This document shows, in pieces, positions 36,199 to 44,520 of a stretch of DNA of 64,000 bases (positions are counted from its first letter, which is position 1; each line of letters starts with the position of its first letter). The DNA lies in NCBI GenBank assembly GCA_947593735.1, contig CANQDT010000002.1:60910-124909 (forward strand). The letters run 5' to 3'. The position numbers and the translations under genes are program-made. A model generated the notes under the pieces. The model was given only the letters and a program-made list of their open reading frames with translations, had not been told where the DNA came from and did no database searches. Origin of the DNA: an uncultured Lachnospiraceae bacterium. Its GTDB lineage: Bacteria; Bacillota; Clostridia; Lachnospirales; Lachnospiraceae.

Positions 36199-37590
36199 AT
36201 GAAAAAAAAGAACCGACGCCCGGATTTTCTTTCCGCCATGGTTCCGTTTTGTCTGCCTGTGTACCGGCTGGTAAGGAGGCTCCCTGTCTGGAATGACAAG
36301 GCGGTGGAGGGAAGGATAAGCCGCCTGAAGCCGACAGGGAAAAAGCAGCTGGAACAGCAGGTAACGATGTTCCGCTGCAGGCAGATCGCGGTTGTCCTGC
36401 TCGCGGTCGCCGCGTCGGCGGGCGCGGGGGTGTTATTGATGATGAAGGACGCCGTTTCGGGCACGCCGGATGAAGAGGCGATTACGATTGAAAGAAATTC
36501 GTATGGAGAGACGTCTTCGGAGGAAGAACTGGTTGTGACGGTCGACGGGCAGGACGCCGAGGAACTGACGCTCAAGGTGCAGCCAAGGGAGTATACGGAA
36601 AAGCAGCTCGAGCAGAAATTTCAGGAAGCCATGGATCTTGTTGAGGACGGGCTGAAAGGGGAAAACCGGTCGCTGGACCGCGTATGGAAACCGCTTTCCA
36701 TGCCGTCCGGCCTGCCCGGAAGCCCGATCGAGATCCGGTGGCTGACCGACCAGTTCCATCTGATCCATAACGACGGAACCGTGCTGGCGGACGGGATTTC
36801 CTCACCGACGGTCGTGAACGTGACGGCAATTTATTCTTATGGGGAAGAAGAAAAAAGCGTGACGTATCCGGTTTGTGTTGTCCGCCCGAAGCGGACAGAG
36901 AAAGAAAAGGAACTGGACGCGATCACGGAAAAACTCCAAAAGCAGGAGGAGATAAGCCGGCAGGAGGAAACCTTTTCTCTTCCGAAGAAAATTGGAAGCG
37001 CGGTTGTTTCATTAAAAGAGGAAAAGAAAAAGAATTATGGAAGGATCGTATTTTTGGGACTGATGACGGGGATTTTCCTTGCTGTGAAACAACAGGAGGA
37101 ACTGAAACAGAAGGGAAAGGAGAGAGAACGGGCGTTCCTGCTGGAATATCCGGAGTTTGTCCGCCAGCTCAGCCTGCTGCTCGGAGCCGGAATGACAATG
37201 AAAAGCGCTTTTGCCAAATTGGCATGCAAATATGATCCGGGAGCGGAAAACGGCGGCGCGCAGCCGGTCTATGAGGAGATCGCGATCGCGAACCGTCAGA
37301 TGGAACAGGGAATCTCCCCGGCGGACGCCCTGGAGCAATGGGGAAACCGGATCGGGCTTTCCCTGTACCGGAAGCTGGCGAATCTGATGACCCAGAACAT
37401 GGCAAAAGGAAACGCCGGACTGGTTTCCATGCTGGAACAGGAAGAACTGACCGCGATGGAACATCGGCGGCAGATGGCAAAAAAGCTGGGAGAAGAAGCC
37501 GGAACGAAGCTTCTGATCCCGATGGCGGCGCTTCTGGTCGTAACGATCCTGCTGATCCTTACCCCGGCGCTGATCCGTTTTCAAATGTAA
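36199..37590 (+). CDS. TadC-like F-domain protein with an inserted extracytoplasmic domain
   Basis: 463 residues from ATG 36199, directly after the tadB-like stop. The C-terminal part (about 315-460) is a T2SSF domain (EYPEFVRQLSLLLGAGMTMK, KLANLMTQNMAKGNAG) ending in a membrane helix. Upstream, transmembrane helices at about 62-82 and 281-296 enclose about 200 residues that should lie outside the cell. That segment is acidic, with strand-like patterns (ELVVTVDGQDAEELTLKV, EIRWLTDQFHLIHNDGTVL). Classical TadC is much shorter. I do not recognise the inserted domain; it might bind the growing pilus or cell wall. Confidence 0.82.
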   Translation: MKKKNRRPDFLSAMVPFCLPVYRLVRRLPVWNDKAVEGRISRLKPTGKKQLEQQVTMFRCRQIAVVLLAVAASAGAGVLLMMKDAVSGTPDEEAITIERNSYGETSSEEELVVTVDGQDAEELTLKVQPREYTEKQLEQKFQEAMDLVEDGLKGENRSLDRVWKPLSMPSGLPGSPIEIRWLTDQFHLIHNDGTVLADGISSPTVVNVTAIYSYGEEEKSVTYPVCVVRPKRTEKEKELDAITEKLQKQEEISRQEETFSLPKKIGSAVVSLKEEKKKNYGRIVFLGLMTGIFLAVKQQEELKQKGKERERAFLLEYPEFVRQLSLLLGAGMTMKSAFAKLACKYDPGAENGGAQPVYEEIAIANRQMEQGISPADALEQWGNRIGLSLYRKLANLMTQNMAKGNAGLVSMLEQEELTAMEHRRQMAKKLGEEAGTKLLIPMAALLVVTILLILTPALIRFQM

Positions 37591-37604
37591 AGGAGCATAG
37601 AGAG

Positions 37605-37778
37605 ATGAATTGGATAAAAGAAAATGTAGTGCGGGACGAGTCCGGTATGGGCGTTGTGGAGATCATTCTGATCATTGTCGTGCTGATCAGCCTGGTTTTG
37701 ATCTTTCAGGAACAGATCGAGGCGTTGGTGGCGACGATCTTCGAGAAAATGGTCGGCAACGCAGGAAAAGTCCACTGA
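37605..37778 (+). CDS. Flp1-type pilin precursor
   Basis: 57 residues. The prepilin motif is ESG|MGVVE with cleavage expected after Gly14 and Glu at +5, followed by a hydrophobic helix (IILIIVVLISLVLIF). It matches the short Flp1-like pilins of clostridial Tad loci. AAGGAG sits 10 bases upstream. The stop overlaps the DUF5702 start in TGATG. Confidence 0.9.
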   Translation: MNWIKENVVRDESGMGVVEIILIIVVLISLVLIFQEQIEALVATIFEKMVGNAGKVH

Positions 37779-39268
37779 TGCCCGAAAAAGAGCGCGGCGC
37801 GGTTACGGTTTTCCTCAGCTTAGCAATGGTTGTTTTTTTGGCGGCGACGCTTTCGCTGCAGGAAATCATGCGGATCCAGCTGGCGTATGGAACGATCGCG
37901 TCCTGCATGGACGGGGCGGGATGGCATTTGCTCGCGGATTATAACCGCGCGCTTGCAAAACGGTACGAGCTGTATGCCCTGGACGAGACCTATAACGGTT
38001 ACGGCGTGGAAGAACTACTGACCAGGGCGCAGGATTATATGGAGTACGCGCTGCAGCCGGAGCTGCCCGGCATAGCCAGATCCGGCTTCCTGGATCCGGA
38101 CATAGAAGATATCGTGATCGAAGCGCAGGAATATCTGACGGACGAAACGAATCAGAATCTTGAGCGACAGATCAGCGACTGCGTGAAAACGGATGGACTG
38201 AGAGCCGGGATCGACTTTTTAAAACAGCAGCTTTCGGAAGTCACAGAACAAAAGCAGCAGTCGGACTCCATCCGGGAAGAACTGAAAACGCGCGCGAAAG
38301 AAGAGGAGGAAGCAAAACGGAATGCCGCCGAAGCGGCGGAAAAAACGCCGCCTTCCCCTCCTCAGGATGAATCCGCGGCACCTCCGCAGGATCCGCGGGA
38401 CGGGCTGATATCGATATTGTCAAAGGGAGTGCTGTATTATATCACGGACGGAGACACAAGCCTTGGCAGCGAATCAACTCTGGAAGCGGCGGACAGCCGG
38501 TCGTTTTTGAACCTGGACGGTCTGATCGCGCTGATGAAAAAGCAGTCAGCCGGAGAGATCGGAGGCGAGATCCGGGCGCAGGCGGAGCTGATCAGTTATC
38601 TCACGAACCACTTCCGGAATTATGTGGAAGACCCGAATGAGGATGAGAAAAAGAACCGGTGCGAACTGGAATATCTGGTATGCGGGAAGAGCAGCGACGC
38701 CGATAATCTGAACCATATGGCGGGGAAAATCATCGCGTTCCGGTTTCCGATGAATTTCGCGGTCGCGCTCGGTGACGGGGAAATGCGCGGGCAGGCGCTG
38801 GCGACGGCTACTGCGCTTGCGGGGATTACCGGGATCCCGCCGGTTGTCACCGCGGTCCAGTATCTGCTTCTGGCGGCATGGAGCTACGCGGAGACATTGT
38901 TGGAGATGAAAGGGCTGCTGCAGGGAAAAAAAGTCGCCGCAGTGAAGAGGCGCAGCCAGTGGAACTTGTCGCTGGAGCAGATCGGGACGGGAACCGGGCT
39001 CCGGGAGGTGGAGAACGGAATGGATTACGCGGATTATCTCAGGCTGTTTCTTGCCCTGACGGAGCGCAAGGATCTGATGAAACGGATGCTTGCGGTGATC
39101 GAGCAGAATCTGCAGATGGACAATCCCGCGTTTGCTCTGGAACACTGCGTGTGCCGGTTCCGCCTGACGGGCAGAAGCAGGATCGACGAAAGATACAGCC
39201 TGCTGCCGGGCGCGGCGCTGATCGGGGACTGGTATGAGTTTGAAATATCTGTATGGCAGCAATATTAA
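37778..39268 (+). CDS. DUF5702-type Tad-locus membrane protein
   Basis: 496 residues starting MPEKERGAVTVFLSLAMVVF. One N-terminal transmembrane helix with a G|AVTV start like a pseudopilin but with Phe in place of Glu+5, so peptidase processing is doubtful. The long exported part is helical, with a coiled coil at about 150-190 and a Pro/Glu-rich stretch (residues about 185-205). These proteins recur in clostridial Tad operons, and from memory the domain is DUF5702. It may be a minor or tip component of the pilus. No enzyme motif is visible. Confidence 0.75.
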   Translation: MPEKERGAVTVFLSLAMVVFLAATLSLQEIMRIQLAYGTIASCMDGAGWHLLADYNRALAKRYELYALDETYNGYGVEELLTRAQDYMEYALQPELPGIARSGFLDPDIEDIVIEAQEYLTDETNQNLERQISDCVKTDGLRAGIDFLKQQLSEVTEQKQQSDSIREELKTRAKEEEEAKRNAAEAAEKTPPSPPQDESAAPPQDPRDGLISILSKGVLYYITDGDTSLGSESTLEAADSRSFLNLDGLIALMKKQSAGEIGGEIRAQAELISYLTNHFRNYVEDPNEDEKKNRCELEYLVCGKSSDADNLNHMAGKIIAFRFPMNFAVALGDGEMRGQALATATALAGITGIPPVVTAVQYLLLAAWSYAETLLEMKGLLQGKKVAAVKRRSQWNLSLEQIGTGTGLREVENGMDYADYLRLFLALTERKDLMKRMLAVIEQNLQMDNPAFALEHCVCRFRLTGRSRIDERYSLLPGAALIGDWYEFEISVWQQY

Positions 39269-39293
39269 ATCGGAAGGCGGGAGACGCTTGAAA

Positions 39294-40151
39294 ATGTTTT
39301 CTTTCAGGAAAAAGAATCGTTACAATAGTCATTATGCAAAAATAAATCCTCTCCAAGTACAAGTACAATCCTCCTGGAAGAAAACATTTTCAAACGCCTC
39401 CTGCCCGCGGGGCTCCCTTACCGTGGAGGCTGCCCTGGCGCTTCCGCTGTTCTTATTTGTGATGATCGGTATTTTTTCCATCGGACGGATGATGCATGTG
39501 GAACAGGAGATTTCCCGCGGGCTGGTCGGGAGCGCGAAAGAGCTGGCGCTGAACCAGCTGGAAACAGCCGGGATTTTTTTACTGGATTCCAAAATGAAAC
39601 GATATTGCGACAGGGATTATCTGGACCGGTCGTGCCTGGCATCCGGCATGAACGGGATCCGGTATCTGGGAAGCAGTTATGACGAGGAGGAACAATGTTA
39701 TTATCTGCGGGCGGGATACGCGTGCCTTGTGACGATCCCGCTGATCGGCGAGATCCGCGTACCGTTTTCGCAGTGTGTAAAACAGCGGGCGTTTACCGGC
39801 TATGACTGGGAGCGGGGGACGCGGCTGGATGAGAACGCACAATATGTTTATGTGACGGAAACCGGAGGCGTGTGCCATACAAGCAGGGAGTGTACACATT
39901 TGATGCTGTCCATCCAGATCCGGACCGACATGGGAGAGGACGCGCCGTGGAGAAAAGAATACCACCCTTGCGAGCGCTGCACGCGCTATGAAACGGGAAC
40001 CGTTACCCAGGTATATGTCACGGAGGAAGGAAGAAAATACCATACGTCCATCGAATGCAGCGGATTAAAGAGGACGGTGATACGGAAAAAGAAAGAGGAA
40101 ACGAAGGGAATGAGAATGTGTCAGAGATGCGGGCGCGCAGTGGCATCATAA
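39294..40151 (+). CDS. TadE-like pseudopilin with two C-terminal H/C zinc-ribbon-like repeats
   Basis: 285 residues from ATG 39294; starts at 39234 (ATG, overlapping the previous gene) and 39288 (TTG) are also possible. The pseudopilin motif is PRG|SLTVEAALALPLFLFVMI with Glu at +5. The exported C-terminus carries a duplicated unit. Unit 1 is YVYVTETGGVCHTSREC with H195, C200, then C226-x2-C229. Unit 2 is VYVTEEGRKYHTSIEC with H250, C255, then C276-x2-C279. Each supplies one His and three Cys, a plausible zinc site. Such residues outside the cell are unusual for pilin-like proteins. Confidence 0.82.
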   Translation: MFSFRKKNRYNSHYAKINPLQVQVQSSWKKTFSNASCPRGSLTVEAALALPLFLFVMIGIFSIGRMMHVEQEISRGLVGSAKELALNQLETAGIFLLDSKMKRYCDRDYLDRSCLASGMNGIRYLGSSYDEEEQCYYLRAGYACLVTIPLIGEIRVPFSQCVKQRAFTGYDWERGTRLDENAQYVYVTETGGVCHTSRECTHLMLSIQIRTDMGEDAPWRKEYHPCERCTRYETGTVTQVYVTEEGRKYHTSIECSGLKRTVIRKKKEETKGMRMCQRCGRAVAS

Positions 40152-40639
40152 AACGAAGAAGAAATCCATATCATGATACGGAAAGAGCGAGGGCGGCGCA
40201 GAAAGGGAGCATGACGGTGGAAAGCGCGATCCTGGTCCCGCTGATCCTGTATGTTTTCCTCGCGCTGATCTTTCTCCTGCTTTTTTATCTGGAATACAGC
40301 CTGATGCAGTCCGCGGCGGCGCGCGCGGTTGTGGAGAGCCTGGATGAAGCGAGGCAAAAGGAGAGCGGGGCGGATGCTTTTCTCGCGCAGCGCGTACAGG
40401 AACGCCTCGAAGGTGCCATGCTCTTTTCGGATGAGATTGAAGTATCCGCATATAAGACGGGGAGCCGGGTGGTGATCTCGATGAGCGCGGCAGAGAAGAT
40501 TCCTTATCGGGAAGTCGTCTCCCTGACCGGAACATCCCGGATGGAGCTTGCGCAGCAGATTGCCGTTTCCATGGAACTGCCGGCAGATTATCTGCGAAAA
40601 CAGCGTCTGGCAAAGGAGGCGGGAAAGGAGGAAGAATGA
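40118..40639 (+). CDS. Second TadE-like pseudopilin
   Basis: About 173 residues from GTG 40118, which has GAAGGG 9 bases upstream; ATG 40055 is in frame but lacks a ribosome site. The prepilin motif QKG|SMTVESAILVPLILYVFLAL has Glu at +5. The remainder is a short exported domain (ARAVVESLDEARQKES, LFSDEIEVSAYKTGS). Minor pseudopilins of the TadE/TadF kind are needed for pilus assembly. It overlaps the end of the previous gene and shares an ATGA with the next. Confidence 0.82.
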   Translation: MSEMRARSGIIKRRRNPYHDTERARAAQKGSMTVESAILVPLILYVFLALIFLLLFYLEYSLMQSAAARAVVESLDEARQKESGADAFLAQRVQERLEGAMLFSDEIEVSAYKTGSRVVISMSAAEKIPYREVVSLTGTSRMELAQQIAVSMELPADYLRKQRLAKEAGKEEE

Positions 40640-41922
40640 AAAAAACGATACGCCGGGACGGGTTTGAGCAGAAAGTGGAACTGCGCAGGGCGGGCGGGTC
40701 GAGCAGCAATCTGGAACGCTCCATGCTGAGCGATAACCGGATCCCGTGCCTGCTTCCCATTCAGATCCAGATGATGAACGGGGAAGAATGTTTCCTGTAT
40801 GATATCAGCGGCTGCCAGAATCTGAGCGGATATTATCAGAATAAGGAGGTGGACGCCGGGCAGATCGCGCAGATTTTGTTGAAGGTTCTGGAAGCAATGG
40901 AGGAGCTGCGCCAATATCTGCTGTCCGGAAGCCATTTGCTTCTGACGGAGGACGACGTTTATATCAGCGAGGATCAGTCCAGGATCCAGTTCTGTTACCT
41001 GCCCGGCCATGAGGAGCAGGCGGGGGAAGGAATGAGCCGACTGGTGGAATTTTTTATGGATCATATCGACCACAGGGACGAAGGCGCGGTCGTTTTTCTC
41101 TACGGGCTGTATAAAATGACAAAAGAAGAGCGGGTCAGCCCTGCGGTCCTCAAACGCTTCCTGACAGAACGGATCGGAAAAACAGAGGAGCAGCCCCGCG
41201 AAAAACCGGACGAGCGGATCTATCCCGCGCCGCCCGCGGATATGCCGCGCCCAGCCGCCCCGGCGGAAGATCCATGGGAAAAGGCGGATCGGCTCAGCCG
41301 GCAGAGAATGGCGGGGAAAACAGCGGTATGGAAGATTGCGGGAGGGGTCGTCCTGCTTTTTCTGTGCGGGCTTGCCGGATTTGCGGCGATCAGCATCCGG
41401 TACGGCGCGTGGGACGGAAATGAGCGTATCGGAACCGCAGGGCTTTTCCTGCTCGGGAGCGTCTGCTTTATCTGGCTTGTGAGGAAGGCGCGCGGCGGAG
41501 AAAAACAGATAGAAGTTGATCCGGGCGACAGGGAGACCGCGCCGGAAGGGAACGCGGGGAAAACCGGGCAGGGACAGCATACGATGGTCCTTTCCAAAAC
41601 TCCCGAACCCCATAAGGGGAGCCCGGTGCTGCGCCCGGTAAAAAAGAAAGGGCGGAAAGCGATCGTGATCCGCAAGACACCGACTGTGATCGGATCGCTG
41701 CGCGACGCGGTCGACGCGGTGATCGACGACGGGAGCGTCAGCCGGATCCATGCGACGATCGAAATGGAATGCGGCGAATGTTATGTGACCGATATGCAGT
41801 CGACCAACGGGACAATGCTGAACGGAACGACCCTTGTCAGTGGTTCCCCGATGCTTCTCCATAAAGGAGACGTGCTCGCGTTCGGGCGGATCGAATATTC
41901 GTTTGAATATGAATCTGCCTGA
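40636..41922 (+). CDS. DUF6382 and FHA-domain membrane protein of the Tad locus
   Basis: 428 residues. Residues 1 to about 165 (LERSMLSDNRIPCLLPIQIQ, GGxDISGCQNLSGYY-like region, FCYLPGH) fit the DUF6382 domain. A proline-rich linker follows, then two transmembrane helices (about 225-250 and 260-282). Residues about 345-425 form an FHA domain: TVIGS, DDGSVSRIHATIE, DMQSTNGTMLNG and GDVLAFG, with the S-R-I-H and N-G residues for phosphothreonine binding. It suggests control of the pilus through Ser/Thr kinase signalling. It is the last gene of the operon. Confidence 0.87.
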   Translation: MKKTIRRDGFEQKVELRRAGGSSSNLERSMLSDNRIPCLLPIQIQMMNGEECFLYDISGCQNLSGYYQNKEVDAGQIAQILLKVLEAMEELRQYLLSGSHLLLTEDDVYISEDQSRIQFCYLPGHEEQAGEGMSRLVEFFMDHIDHRDEGAVVFLYGLYKMTKEERVSPAVLKRFLTERIGKTEEQPREKPDERIYPAPPADMPRPAAPAEDPWEKADRLSRQRMAGKTAVWKIAGGVVLLFLCGLAGFAAISIRYGAWDGNERIGTAGLFLLGSVCFIWLVRKARGGEKQIEVDPGDRETAPEGNAGKTGQGQHTMVLSKTPEPHKGSPVLRPVKKKGRKAIVIRKTPTVIGSLRDAVDAVIDDGSVSRIHATIEMECGECYVTDMQSTNGTMLNGTTLVSGSPMLLHKGDVLAFGRIEYSFEYESA

Positions 41923-41939
41923 AAAAACGGCGCGCTTCA

Positions 41940-41968
41940 TTGCCATGAAATGAAAATTGTGATATGAT
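41940..41968 (+). promoter_or_regulatory. Sigma-A promoter of dnaX
   Basis: TTGCCA (41940-41945), 17-base spacer and TATGAT (41963-41968), 40 bases before the start. Confidence 0.65.
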
Positions 41969-42007
41969 ACATAGGATTACAGATGGAACGGTTGAGAGGA
42001 GTATCCT

Positions 42008-43614
42008 ATGTCTTATATGGCGTTGTATCGAAAATTCCGGCCAGCCAGGTTTGATGAAGTCAAAGGCCAGGAGCATATCGTGACTACCCTGCGCAATCAG
42101 ATTAAGACGGGGCGTATCGGCCATGCTTATCTGTTTTGCGGAACAAGGGGTACCGGAAAGACGACGGTCGCCAAGCTGTTTGCCAGGGCGGTCAACTGCG
42201 AGCATCCCGTAGATGGGGATCCGTGCATGGAGTGCGCTTCATGCCGGGCGATCGCCGACCAGTCGTCCATGAATGTCATGGAGATCGACGCCGCTTCCAA
42301 TAACGGGGTGGATAATGTCCGCGAGATCCGCGAGCAGGTGCAATATTCTCCGGCGGAGGGGCGCTATAAGTATTTATCATCGACGAGGTGCATATGCTTT
42401 CGGTCGGGGCGTTTAACGCTTTGCTGAAAACGCTGGAGGAACCGCCGGAGTATGTGATCTTTATTCTGGCGACGACGGAGCCGCAGCGGATCCCGATCAC
42501 GATCCTGTCCCGGTGCCAGAGATATGATTTCCGCAGGATCACAGCCGATACGATATACCGGCGGCTTGCGGAACTGATGGAGGTCGAACAGGTCCGGGCG
42601 GATGAGAAAGCGCTGCGCTACATCGCGAAGATGGGGGACGGTTCCATGCGCGACGCCCTCAGCCTGCTCGACCAGTGTGTTTCTTTTTATCCGGGAGACA
42701 GGCTGACCTATGAAAAAGTGCTGGAGGTGCTCGGCACTTCCGATATCGCAACCTTCCAGGAACTGCTGGTGCTTCTCACGGAGCGGAACGTGACAGCCAT
42801 CATGGAGCTGCTGGACCGCATTTTTCTGGAAGGAAAAGAACCCGGCCAGTTTCTTTCGGATTTTATCTGGTATCTGAGAAATCTGCTTCTGGTCAAAAGT
42901 TCGGATCATCTGGAGGACGTCCTGGATATGTCCGCGGAGAATATCGACCAGTTAAAACAGACGGCGGCGGGGATTGAGATCGACCGCGTGATGCATATGA
43001 TCGAGGTTTTATCAAAACTGGCGAATCAGGTGCGCTACGCGACGGATAAACGGGTACTGATGGAACTGACATTGATCGGATTATGCCGGCCGCAGATGAG
43101 TATGGATAACAGCCGCCTGGAAGAGCGGCTGAGCCTGCTGGAGCGGAAGCTGGAGGAACAGCGCGCGGTACCGGTACAGGCGGCGCCCGCCGCGCCTCCC
43201 GTGAAACAGGAGCCGGCGCCGGATTTCGATCCGGAGGAGGAATTAAAGAAGAAATTTCCGCCGGCGGAGGTCGGGGAGCTGAAAAAGCTGATCGCCCAGA
43301 TCAAAACATTAAAAGGAGCGGTCAATCCGCCGATGTGGAAGTATCTTGAAATGGCAGCTCTGACGATCGGCGAAAACGGGCACAGCATTACGCTGACATT
43401 CCGTCCCGACGGGGACGGGAAGACCGCGAAAGAATATTTTGAACGGGAGCACCGTCCCGGGGAAAGCAATTTAAAAGAGCTGCAGGAGATCCTTTCCGAC
43501 CGGATCAAGCGGGAAGTCACGCTTCGCTGTACGTTCGCGGAGGAACAAAAAAGAGACGGCTTCGACCGGTATGATCTGAGAAAGTTGAAGATTCCGATTG
43601 AATTTGAAGAATAG
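42008..43614 (+). pseudogene. dnaX: DNA polymerase III subunit gamma/tau, frameshifted in this sequence
   Basis: The first part (42008 to about 42369) reads MSYMALYRKFRPARFDEVKGQ, Walker A FCGTRGTGKTTVAKLFARA, the zinc cysteines C-x8-C-x2-C-x2-C and DAASNNGVDNVREIREQVQY, then leaves frame after EGRYK. The continuation is in the next frame: VFIIDEVHML (42370 onward), LLKTLEEPPEYVIFILATTE, SRCQRYDFRR and the tau-like C-terminus to 43614. One missing base, probably an A in the run at 42366-42369, explains the break; restoring it gives about 535 residues. The programmed shift known in E. coli dnaX lies far later and has a slippery heptamer, so this is not that. An essential gene should not be broken, so a sequencing error is likely. 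Confidence 0.85.
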
Positions 43615-43629
43615 AAGGGAAAGAGTCAG

Positions 43630-44463
43630 ATGATCGTTGAACAGTTTTTGGATGCGGTAAAGGACTGCCTGGCCATGCTTCCGTTTTTATTTGTCGCGTT
43701 TTGGCTCATGGAATTGCTGGAGCATTATTCCGGAAATGTCATGGAGCGGATCCTTGTGCGGTTTCACTGGCTGGGGCCGCTCGTCGGCGCTGTCCTCGGA
43801 TGCATTCCGCAGTGCGGATTTTCCGTTATGGCGGCGAACCTGTTTTCCGGGGGAATGATCTCGGTCGGCACCATTTTGGCGACCTTTCTGTCTACTTCCG
43901 ACGAGGCGATCCTGATCTTATTTGAGGACGCCCAGGGAAGGGCAGCGATCTGGCCGCTTCTGCTGATCAAGGTCGGGATTGCCGCGGTTGCCGGGATCGT
44001 GGTGGATCTGCTGCTTGGTATGTTCGGATATCAGGCGGGCGACAAGAATATCTGTAAGGACTGCGGATGTGAGGAAGACGGGACCCTGGTATCCGCGCTC
44101 CGGCATGTCGGAAAGATCATAGGATATTTATTTTTGATCACATTTGCGCTGAATGTGCTGATCGAGCTGGTCGGCATACAGAAGCTCTCGGTCTGGCTCC
44201 TTACGGACTCGCCGGTGCAGCCTTTGCTTGCCGGGCTGATCGGGTTGATTCCCAACTGCGCGATTTCCGTTATGATGACGAAATTATATATGGAGGGCGT
44301 GATCAGCTTCGGCGCGGTGATCTCCGGGCTTTCTGCGGGAGCCGGGATCGGGATGATCGTGCTGTGGAAGATGAATGAAAATAAAAAAGAGAACGCGCTG
44401 CTCGTAGCGCTTCTCTTTGCGGTCTCCGTTCTCGCGGGCGTTCTGTTTCAGTGGATCCGATAA
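43630..44463 (+). CDS. Putative heavy-metal or manganese exporter, 10-TM ArsP_2-like permease
   Basis: 277 residues, very hydrophobic. Two related halves each carry a Pro-Cys/Asn membrane motif: GPLVGAVLGCIPQCGFSVMA (about 49-68) and AGLIGLIPNCAISVMM (about 202-217). A cytoplasmic loop holds CKDCGCEEDG, a likely metal-handling site. This fits the putative 10-TM heavy-metal exporter family (PF11449). The substrate is not settled; arsenic and manganese have been suggested for the family. It starts 15 bases after dnaX and is followed by a strong terminator. The usual dnaX partners ybaB and recR are not here. Confidence 0.78.
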   Translation: MIVEQFLDAVKDCLAMLPFLFVAFWLMELLEHYSGNVMERILVRFHWLGPLVGAVLGCIPQCGFSVMAANLFSGGMISVGTILATFLSTSDEAILILFEDAQGRAAIWPLLLIKVGIAAVAGIVVDLLLGMFGYQAGDKNICKDCGCEEDGTLVSALRHVGKIIGYLFLITFALNVLIELVGIQKLSVWLLTDSPVQPLLAGLIGLIPNCAISVMMTKLYMEGVISFGAVISGLSAGAGIGMIVLWKMNENKKENALLVALLFAVSVLAGVLFQWIR

Positions 44464-44513
44464 AAAAACGCGCCGCTTCGGATGAATTGCCATCCGGAGC
44501 GGCGCGTTTTTTT
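44462..44513 (+). terminator. Bidirectional terminator
   Basis: AAAAAAACGCGCCGCT with CGGAT (44462-44483) pairs with ATCCG and AGCGGCGCGTTTTTTT (44492-44513), one mismatch. It separates the permease from convergent pckA. Confidence 0.9.
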
Positions 44514-44520
44514 CATTGGA

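Noticed and set aside
39834..40148. Zinc-finger DNA-binding domain in the TadE-like protein
   Set aside because: The protein is exported with a pilin-type helix and the units have ribbon spacing, so DNA binding is unlikely.
42360..42430. Programmed frameshifting in dnaX
   Set aside because: The break is near codon 120, before the Walker B region, and there is no A-AAA-AAG type slippery site; products would be non-functional.
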